DNA of 10,953 nucleotides. It comes from Leucobacter sp. Its GTDB lineage: Bacteria > Actinomycetota > Actinomycetes > Actinomycetales > Microbacteriaceae. The position numbers and the translations under genes are program-made. Under the pieces are notes generated by a model. The model did no database searches. It was not told the DNA's origin and saw only the letters and a list, made by a program, of their open reading frames with translations. Below, piece after piece: positions 6,261 to 10,953 of this stretch (position 1 is its first letter; each line of letters begins with the position of its first letter). The stretch is from contig JAPSIU010000068.1 in the NCBI GenBank assembly GCA_031178565.1, positions 1-10,953 on the forward strand, read 5' to 3'.

Positions 6261-7397
6261 TCAGGACTCGGGCGACCACTGGAAGGTGGCCTCGAAGTCC
6301 CTCGGAGCGAACATCAGGGTGTATTCGATGTCCTCCGCGTTGTCGGCCGTCACCATCTCGGGGATGGGCCCCGAGGTGGGCGCGCGCAGTTCCTGGCCCT
6401 CGAGCATGCGGACCGCGTGGTCCATCGCCATTCGTCCCTGGATCACGGTGTAGTCCGTCGGCGAGCCGACCGCGTCGCCCGCGACGATCGCGTCGAAGAC
6501 GCCCGGGATGATGTCGAACGCGTAGACCTCGACCGAGTCCTGCTTGTTGGCGTTGCGCACCGCGACCACGCCGGCCTCGGCGGCGATGTCGACGCCGACG
6601 ATGGTGTTGATGTCGGGGTAGGCCTTCAGCGAGTCCTCGATCAGCGCGAGCTGGGTGTCGAGGCCGGTGTCGGCGCGGCGGGTCACGGAGACCGAGACGT
6701 TCGAACCCTCGATCGTGCTGTTGAAGCCCTCGACGGCCGCATCGGACCAGCCCGCACCCTCGGGGCCGGGGAAGAAGCCGACGTTCCGTCCTTCGCCCTC
6801 GGAGTGCTCGATGAGGTACTCGGCGGTGGTCACCGCGAGGTCGTGGAAGCTCACGAGTGCGTGCGAGAACAGCGGATTCTCCGTCGATTCGGGGCAATCG
6901 GTGCCGTTGATGAAGTCGACGACCGGTATCTCCTTCTCGAGCGCCGCGGCGATCTGGCTGCAGAGCCCCTTCGCACTGATCGCCCCGAGGATGATGGCGT
7001 CGTACTCCTGGGTGATGCAGTCCTCCATCTGCTTCACCTGCTTATCGAGGTTGTCGTAGCCGCCGGCCTCGTACAGCTGGTACTCCACGCCGTCGCGCTC
7101 GGCCTCGACGAGGGTGCCGTAGTTCGTCGCGAGCCAGTAGGGGTCCTTGACGTGCGGAAACAGCACGCAGACCTTCCACGGCTTCGTGACCTCGTCGACG
7201 GCGATCGGCTCGTAGGTGTCCTCCTCGACGGTTCCGTCTTGCTGGGTGAAGAGCGCCGGTGCGGTCCAGTCCGTCTCCACCTTCTGCTCCTCGGCCTCGG
7301 GGGCGTTGCCCCCGGCTGCACCGCAGCCGCTGAGGAGGGTGACCGCGGCGAGCGCGGCTCCCGCCAGCGTCAGCAGTCGTTTACGCGTTTCCTTCAT
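6261..7397 (-). CDS. TorT-like periplasmic-binding-protein lipoprotein of the ABC importer
   Basis: This 378-residue secreted lipoprotein captures the substrate outside the cell. It has a basic N-terminus (KETRKR), a hydrophobic stretch (residues 8-22) and a lipobox LSGC with C25 as lipid anchor. A 45-residue linker precedes a type I binding-protein fold. The core CVLFPHVKDPYWLATNYG (77-94), EAE (98-100) and YEAGGYDNLDKQ (109-120) followed by C127 closely matches E. coli TorT as I remember it (PHLKDSYW, NYG, EAGGYPNLEKQ). TorT binds trimethylamine N-oxide for the TorS sensor, but here the gene heads a transporter operon, so it acts as an importer receptor. IVGVDIAAEAGVVAVRNA (267-284) and YAFDIIPGVFDAI (292-304) form the C-terminal lobe. 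The start is fixed by AAAGGAG 7 nt upstream and the signal peptide; the open frame extends 58 codons further into noncoding DNA. Ligand unknown. Confidence 0.92.
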   Translation of the reverse strand: MKETRKRLLTLAGAALAAVTLLSGCGAAGGNAPEAEEQKVETDWTAPALFTQQDGTVEEDTYEPIAVDEVTKPWKVCVLFPHVKDPYWLATNYGTLVEAERDGVEYQLYEAGGYDNLDKQVKQMEDCITQEYDAIILGAISAKGLCSQIAAALEKEIPVVDFINGTDCPESTENPLFSHALVSFHDLAVTTAEYLIEHSEGEGRNVGFFPGPEGAGWSDAAVEGFNSTIEGSNVSVSVTRRADTGLDTQLALIEDSLKAYPDINTIVGVDIAAEAGVVAVRNANKQDSVEVYAFDIIPGVFDAIVAGDAVGSPTDYTVIQGRMAMDHAVRMLEGQELRAPTSGPIPEMVTADNAEDIEYTLMFAPRDFEATFQWSPES

Positions 7398-7404
7398 TGC
7401 TTCA

Positions 7405-7411
7405 CTCCTTT
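7405..7411 (-). promoter_or_regulatory. ribosome binding site of the binding-protein gene
   Basis: On the minus strand this reads AAAGGAG, 7 nt before the ATG at 7397. It is a near-ideal Shine-Dalgarno site and decides the start against the in-frame extension up to 7571, which has no signal peptide at its beginning. Confidence 0.75.
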
Positions 7412-7490
7412 GTGCTTGAAGACCCGCGGATCTCGGTCGTGCATCCATCCGGCGTCCGTGCCGTCTCAGGATCAGCTCCCTACCGCACGC

Positions 7491-7535
7491 TACCATATTT
7501 TGGATAACTGTTATACAGGAATACGGATATTTTAT
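7491..7535 (-). promoter_or_regulatory. probable promoter region of the seven-gene operon
   Basis: This AT-rich island sits in otherwise very GC-rich DNA, about 95-140 bp upstream of the binding-protein ATG and behind the regulator gene. On the minus strand it offers TAAAAT, TATAAC and TATGGT as possible -10 hexamers, but none has a convincing -35 partner at 16-18 bp. I therefore call the region and not a specific promoter. Confidence 0.45.
7508..7518. promoter_or_regulatory. candidate operator for the GntR/FCD regulator (CTGT-TAT-ACAG)
   Basis: CTGTTATACAG is a perfect 4+4 palindrome around a TAT centre, overlapped by a second palindrome ATAAC-T-GTTAT (7504-7514). The centre GT-TAT-AC has the GT-N3-AC core known for FadR-subfamily GntR operators, although the outer T/A of that consensus are C/G here. 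It lies in the AT-rich island before the operon and 93 bp from the regulator stop. The same heptamer GTTATAC recurs in inverse orientation at 8317-8323 upstream of the regulator gene. Confidence 0.5.
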
Positions 7536-7553
7536 GCGGCCTCGGTAACGGTT

Positions 7554-7596
7554 CGGTTTCGGGGCGCGCACCGCTCCGCGTCGAGCAGTGAAACCG
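7554..7596 (-). repeat. nested inverted repeat after the regulator gene
   Basis: The outer arms CGGTTTC (7554-7560) and GAAACCG (7590-7596) are perfect 7-bp complements. Directly inside the right arm is a second stem, ACCGCTC (7570-7576) with GAGCAGT (7583-7589) around a 6-nt loop; one pair is a mismatch in DNA but a G-U wobble in minus-strand RNA. It starts 15 bp after the regulator stop (7611). There is no T tract after it, so it is not a standard intrinsic terminator. It could be a weak terminator, an mRNA-stabilising structure or part of a regulatory site. Confidence 0.35.
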
Positions 7597-7610
7597 GGCG
7601 GGAGAAGAGG

Positions 7611-8267
7611 TTATTCGGAGACGCGACCCACGAGGAAGTCGCGCGACTCGTCGAGGTGGAAGGCCCACGCCTTCTCCAGCTCCCTCATCGTCGTATCGCC
7701 GCGCAGCAGGAGAAACAGCTCCTCGTGCTCCTCGTACGGAGAAGCGCCGCGTCCGAAGTGCTCGCCCGGAAGCGCCAGCAGAAGACGGATCTCGTTCGTG
7801 ATCCCGCCGAAGTACGACCGCAGGCGCTCCGATCCGCCCGCGTCGACGACGGCGCGGTGGAAGGCAGCGTCGACCTCGGCGGTCTGCGACCAGACCAGAC
7901 CCTTCTCGAGACGGGCGAAGCGCTCCATGACCGCTTCGACCCCGCCGAGCGAAACTCCCCCGCTCTTCACCGCGCGAACGGCGTCGAGTTCGATGAGCTT
8001 GCGCACGCGAAAGATATCGCGGACCTGGTCCGGATCGAAGGTGCGCACCCTGGCGCTGTATCCCGGTTCCCGCACCAGCATGCCCTCGTTGATGAGCTGC
8101 TGCACCGCGATCCGCGCGGTCGGGCGGGCGATGCCGTATTCGTCCGCGACCCGAGTGTCCTTGATCTCTTCGCCGGCACGGTACTCCCCCGCGAACAGAC
8201 TCTCTCTGAGACGGTTCGTCGCCGCCTCGGCGACGGATATCGTCTGGAGAGGTCGCTTCGGTACCAT
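7611..8267 (-). CDS. GntR family transcriptional regulator with FCD ligand-binding domain
   Basis: This 218-residue cytoplasmic regulator has an N-terminal winged helix of the GntR type (about residues 8-75): AGEEIKDTRVADEYGIARPTA (31-51, read in parts) places the recognition helix near 40-58, followed by QQLINEGMLV (56-65). The C-terminal FCD domain (about 82-210) is all helical. It keeps the metal-ligand pattern of the family, with D133 and H137 in VDAAFHRAV, H181 in EEHEEL and H204 in AFHLDESR. Such proteins usually bind a metal-coordinated carboxylate-type effector and act as repressors of neighbouring catabolic genes. The start is supported by a strong AGGAGGA, although only 3-4 nt from the ATG. 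It lies between the dehydrogenase and the transporter operon, all on one strand, and is the obvious local regulator. Effector unknown. Confidence 0.93.
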   Translation of the reverse strand: MVPKRPLQTISVAEAATNRLRESLFAGEYRAGEEIKDTRVADEYGIARPTARIAVQQLINEGMLVREPGYSARVRTFDPDQVRDIFRVRKLIELDAVRAVKSGGVSLGGVEAVMERFARLEKGLVWSQTAEVDAAFHRAVVDAGGSERLRSYFGGITNEIRLLLALPGEHFGRGASPYEEHEELFLLLRGDTTMRELEKAWAFHLDESRDFLVGRVSE

Positions 8268-8270
8268 TGT

Positions 8271-8277
8271 TCCTCCT
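8271..8277 (-). promoter_or_regulatory. ribosome binding site of the GntR gene
   Basis: On the minus strand this reads AGGAGGA, an ideal anti-16S match, but only 3 nt separate it from the ATG at 8267, which is shorter than usual. It directly abuts the 3' arm of the inverted repeat at 8277-8297. Confidence 0.65.
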
Positions 8278-8297
8278 GTGAGAGTCGGGTCCTCACA
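8277..8297. repeat. inverted repeat TGTGAG-N9-CTCACA abutting the regulator's ribosome site
   Basis: Perfect 6-bp arms at 8277-8282 and 8292-8297 flank a 9-bp spacer. In minus-strand RNA it gives a 6-bp hairpin ending right at the AGGAGGA of the GntR gene. It may affect translation, or in DNA it may be an operator for autoregulation. It could also be chance. Confidence 0.3.
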
Positions 8298-8310
8298 CTA
8301 TCAACAGATC

Positions 8311-10953
8311 TCAGGTGTATAACTGTGTGTCTGAGTTACGATCATCCAGGACGACCGCGAGGTGTTCGCTTCCCCGCAGCGGCGCGATCTGCGAGACCTG
8401 CATCGCGCAGCTGAACCCGTCGGTCAGGATCATCGCCCCCGTCCCGCCGCGCTCGATCGCGGGGACGATCGAGTGCTCGGCCACCTTCATGGACACGTCG
8501 AAGTGCTCGGCCTCGAATCCGAAGTTCCCCGCGACGCCGCAGCAGGAGGACGACTCGGCGACCTCACCCACTCCCCACGCCTCCAGCACACGACGCTGCG
8601 CTGCGGAACCGAACACCGCGTGCTCGTGGCAGTGGGTCTGGAGCACGGCCGTCGCGGGCGGCGGGGCCTTCGGACGCCACCCGCGCCCGATCGCCTCGTC
8701 GACCGCGACGGCGAAGCTGCGCACGCGCGCGGCCACGCGCTCGGACGCGGCTCCGGGAACCAGCTTCGGGGCGTCGTCCCGGATCGTCGCGGCGCAGCTG
8801 GGCTCGAGCACCACGATGACGCGCTCGGTCCCGTCGTCGAGCTTCCGCACCAGGTCGGCGAGACGTTTCGCCGCGCCGCCGCGCTGCCCGGTCGAAACCC
8901 AGGTGAGGCCGCAGCAGGCGTCGGGGGTGCAGCCGACCTCAGCGCCGGCGTCGCGCAGCACGCGCGCTGCGGCCGGCACCACCCCCGGCCTGAACGCCCG
9001 GGTGAAGCTGTCGACGAAGATCAGCGCGTCTCCGTCCCGGGAGAACTCCGCCTCGCGCACGTGCTCCGAATACCGGCGATGCGGCTGGAACGCGGGCAGG
9101 CTCCGCCTCGCGCTGATCCCGAGCCTCTCGCCGACCCATCGGAAGGGAGCGAAGCGGGCCCCGGCGTTGGCGATGCCGCTGATCCTGGTGAGCAGGGGCA
9201 GCCAGCGCGGCAGCCACCCGATCGAATAGTGGGTGAAGGGACGCAGCCTCCCCCGGTAGTGCTCGTCGATCAGCTCCGACTTGGCCTCGGCGATGTCGAC
9301 GCCGGTCGGGCAATCGGTCGAGCAGGCCTTGCACGAGAGACACAGGTCGAGCGCCTCCCGCACCTCCGGCGATCTCCAGCCGCCGGCACTCGTGCCCGTA
9401 CCGCGCACGAGTTCCTGCAGCACCCTCGCGCGTGCCCGGGTCGAGTCCTTCTCATCCTTCGTCGCACGGTAACTCGGGCACATGAACCCGCCTGCGGTCG
9501 CGCGGCAGCGTCCGACCCCGATGCACGCGTGGGCGTTCCCGACGAAGGTCGCAAGCGGCCGCCGCGGGCTCTCGGGTCCCTGCTGCGCCATTCCGGCGAG
9601 GGCGAGCGCTTCGGTGAAGGGTGCGGGATCGACGATGATGCCGGGGTTCAGCGTGTTCTCCGGATCCCAGATCCTCTTGAACGCCGTGAAGAGCGCCATC
9701 ATCCCGGGCGAGTACATCACGTCGAGCAGGGATCCGCGAGCGCGGCCGTCCCCGTGCTCCCCCGAGAGCGAGCCCCCGTGGCGCACCACGATCTCGGCCG
9801 CTCGGCGCATGAAGGCCGCGAAGTTCTCGCGACCCTCGTCGCTGCGCAGATCGAAGTCGAGCCGCATATGCACGCAGCCCGCACCGAAGTGCCCGTACAT
9901 CGAGGCGGTGTAACCGTGCTCCTCGATCACGGGCAGCAGTTCGGCGAGATAGTCCGCGAGGCGCTCGGGAGCCACCGCTGAATCCTCCCAACCCGGCCAG
10001 GTCTGCACGTCGTCGAGCCGCTTCGACGACAGCCCGGCGCCGTCCTCGCGCACGCGCCAGAGCTTCGCGCGCTCCTCGGGATCCGTGGCGATCACGTGGT
10101 CGCGTACGCGTCCGCTCTCACGCAGCCGGGATAGGAGCGCCTCGCACTCGCGCCCCGCGGCCTCGATCGTGGGCGCCGAGAATTCGACCATGACGTACGC
10201 GTCTCCACCGGGGAGCAGGCTCACGCTCTCGGCGCCGCGCCGGTGGCGCATGATGTCGACGATCGAGGCGTTCAATCCCTCGATCGCACTGGGCCGCATC
10301 TCGAGCATGGTCGTCACGTCGCGGGCGGAGTCGACGGTCGTGTCGTAGCCGAGGCACAGCAGCGCCGTCGGTCCCGGTTTCGGGACCAGGCCGACGCGTG
10401 CCCGCAGAATCAGGGCGCAGGTCCCCTCGCTGCCGGCGAGGGCGCGTGCGATGTCGCAGCCGTTCTCGGGCAGCAGATTCGCGAGGTGGTAGCCGGACAC
10501 CTGGCGCGGGATCGTCTGCAGTTCGGTCCTCAGGGACGAGAGGTTCGCCGCCGCGAGCTCGCCGAGCTCCCGGGTCAGGCGCTCCGCGCGTTCGACCGAG
10601 TGCGCATCGGCGGAGTCCACCGCACGCAGGCCGCCCCTGCCCGCGATGAGGTGCGCGCCGTCGGCCGTGAGCAGTTCGACCTCGTGGACGTGGTGCGACA
10701 TCCGGCCGTATGCGACGGAGTGATTGCCGCACGCGTCGTTGCCGATCGATCCGCCGACGGTGGCTCGGGAGAGAGAGGACGGATCCGGGGCGAAGGTGAG
10801 CGCGCCTCCCGTCGCGCGCTCGACGACCCGGCGCAACTCGCCGAGCACCGCTCCGGCGTCGACCCACACGGAGGAGGTCTTCGAATCGATCTCATCTATG
10901 GAGCAGAGGTAGCGGGAGAGGTCCACGACCAACCCCTCGCCGACGGCGTTGCC
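8311..10953 (-). CDS. FAD-linked D-2-hydroxyacid dehydrogenase fused to an Fe-S/CCG domain protein (YdiJ/GlcD-GlcF-like), 5' end cut by window edge
   Basis: The frame is open at the right edge: the codons before the possible TTG at 10932 read GNAVGEG, part of the FAD-binding GGxxxxGxAVG region. The true start therefore lies outside, perhaps 80 residues upstream, and 880 residues are visible. The PCMH-type FAD domain is seen in GGSIGNDACGNHSVAYG (about 10755-10705). The FAD-oxidase C domain has His codons at 9889-9891 and 9868-9870 seven residues apart, and the EH of SGEHGDG at 9754-9759. This is the metal/catalytic pattern of D-lactate and D-2-hydroxyglutarate dehydrogenases. The C-terminal part is GlcF-like, with CLSCKACSTDCP (9307-9342) and two CCG motifs near 8905-8930 and 8530-8545, as in GlcF and HdrB. 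It oxidises a D-2-hydroxyacid and passes electrons on, probably to the respiratory chain. The exact substrate is unclear. The regulator gene starts 43 bp downstream. Confidence 0.92.
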   Translation of the reverse strand, partial: GNAVGEGLVVDLSRYLCSIDEIDSKTSSVWVDAGAVLGELRRVVERATGGALTFAPDPSSLSRATVGGSIGNDACGNHSVAYGRMSHHVHEVELLTADGAHLIAGRGGLRAVDSADAHSVERAERLTRELGELAAANLSSLRTELQTIPRQVSGYHLANLLPENGCDIARALAGSEGTCALILRARVGLVPKPGPTALLCLGYDTTVDSARDVTTMLEMRPSAIEGLNASIVDIMRHRRGAESVSLLPGGDAYVMVEFSAPTIEAAGRECEALLSRLRESGRVRDHVIATDPEERAKLWRVREDGAGLSSKRLDDVQTWPGWEDSAVAPERLADYLAELLPVIEEHGYTASMYGHFGAGCVHMRLDFDLRSDEGRENFAAFMRRAAEIVVRHGGSLSGEHGDGRARGSLLDVMYSPGMMALFTAFKRIWDPENTLNPGIIVDPAPFTEALALAGMAQQGPESPRRPLATFVGNAHACIGVGRCRATAGGFMCPSYRATKDEKDSTRARARVLQELVRGTGTSAGGWRSPEVREALDLCLSCKACSTDCPTGVDIAEAKSELIDEHYRGRLRPFTHYSIGWLPRWLPLLTRISGIANAGARFAPFRWVGERLGISARRSLPAFQPHRRYSEHVREAEFSRDGDALIFVDSFTRAFRPGVVPAAARVLRDAGAEVGCTPDACCGLTWVSTGQRGGAAKRLADLVRKLDDGTERVIVVLEPSCAATIRDDAPKLVPGAASERVAARVRSFAVAVDEAIGRGWRPKAPPPATAVLQTHCHEHAVFGSAAQRRVLEAWGVGEVAESSSCCGVAGNFGFEAEHFDVSMKVAEHSIVPAIERGGTGAMILTDGFSCAMQVSQIAPLRGSEHLAVVLDDRNSDTQLYT
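8315..8325. promoter_or_regulatory. second candidate operator copy (GTTATAC core on minus strand)
   Basis: The minus strand reads CAGTTATACAC, sharing the heptamer GTTATAC with the palindrome at 7508-7518 and having the GT-N3-AC core. It lies 48 bp upstream of the GntR start, inside the last codons of the dehydrogenase gene (CAG TTA TAC ACC). The arms are less symmetric than in the other copy. Confidence 0.35.

Larger units (their letters stand above)
7412..7610. other. intergenic region between the regulator gene and the transporter operon
   Basis: This is the only sizeable gap in the window. The part nearest the operon (7412-7490) is GC-rich leader; I see only a weak CGGC/GCCG hairpin (7450-7463) and no known riboswitch pattern. 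The middle (about 7491-7535) is strikingly AT-rich and contains two copies of ATATTTT (7495-7501 and 7527-7533) around the palindrome at 7508-7518. The right part (7554-7596) holds a nested inverted repeat just after the regulator stop. I find no convincing small gene. Confidence 0.6.

Noticed and set aside
4707..7397. Ribose or other sugar importer
   Set aside because: The ATPase and permease are of that general type, but the binding protein is TorT-like and no sugar kinase, isomerase or glycosidase is present.
7398..7490. Riboswitch in the operon leader
   Set aside because: About 90 nt precede the binding-protein ATG, but I see only a 4-bp hairpin and no conserved core of a known riboswitch class.
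7398..7571. N-terminal extension of the binding protein to 7571
   Set aside because: It would bury the lipoprotein signal peptide inside the protein, and the start at 7397 has a strong ribosome site.
8277..8297. CRP-like site (TGTGA and TCACA)
   Set aside because: The half-sites are 11 bp apart, whereas a CRP site needs 6, so the geometry does not fit.
4743..8414. A 1223-codon open frame on the plus strand
   Set aside because: It lies antisense to the ATPase, binding protein and regulator genes, whose motifs are unmistakable. Its translation is low-complexity, rich in R, D, E, H and L, as expected from the reverse of high-GC codons, and it has no family motif.

Overview
The window is high-GC DNA (about two-thirds G+C by eye). 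All nine recognisable genes lie on the minus strand, so transcription runs from the right edge to the left. The base composition, the strong AGGAGG-type ribosome sites, the Gram-positive-style lipoprotein signal and the near absence of TTA codons fit an actinobacterium, perhaps one of the Microbacteriaceae. No marker gene is present, so that placement is an inference. I see no RNA gene, mobile element, CRISPR array or phage trace.

In transcription order, the right quarter (10953 to 8311) holds most of a large FAD plus iron-sulfur D-2-hydroxyacid dehydrogenase, cut at its N-terminus by the window edge. A GntR/FCD regulator follows 43 bp later (8267 to 7611). A 213-bp gap with an AT-rich core comes next (7398-7610). 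After it a tightly packed block of seven genes runs off the left edge: a TorT-like solute-binding lipoprotein, a fused double-NBD ABC ATPase, an RbsC-type permease, a stand-alone biotin carboxylase, two carboxyltransferase-type proteins (AHS1/PxpB-like and AHS2/PxpC-like), and the start of a LamB/YcsF (PxpA) hydrolase. The seven genes overlap by 4 bp or are separated by at most 31 bp, which is strong evidence for one operon.

The likely logic is uptake of a small nitrogen-containing solute through the ABC importer, then ATP- and biotin-dependent carboxylation and hydrolysis inside the cell. An automatic annotation would probably read the last four genes as acetyl-CoA carboxylase plus 5-oxoprolinase. 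The AHS1 and AHS2 proteins, however, carry sequence hallmarks that I associate with urea carboxylase rather than the short PxpB/PxpC of 5-oxoprolinase. The set therefore looks like a urea-carboxylase-type machine split into separate polypeptides, with PxpA where allophanate hydrolase would be expected and no biotin carrier protein in view. The substrate is unknown; a cyclic amide/lactam or another urea- or amide-like nitrogen compound is plausible.

The regulator gene is bracketed by two copies of GTTATAC, which has the GT-N3-AC core of FadR-subfamily operators. One copy lies in the AT-rich gap before the transporter operon. The other lies just upstream of the regulator, inside the last codons of the dehydrogenase.
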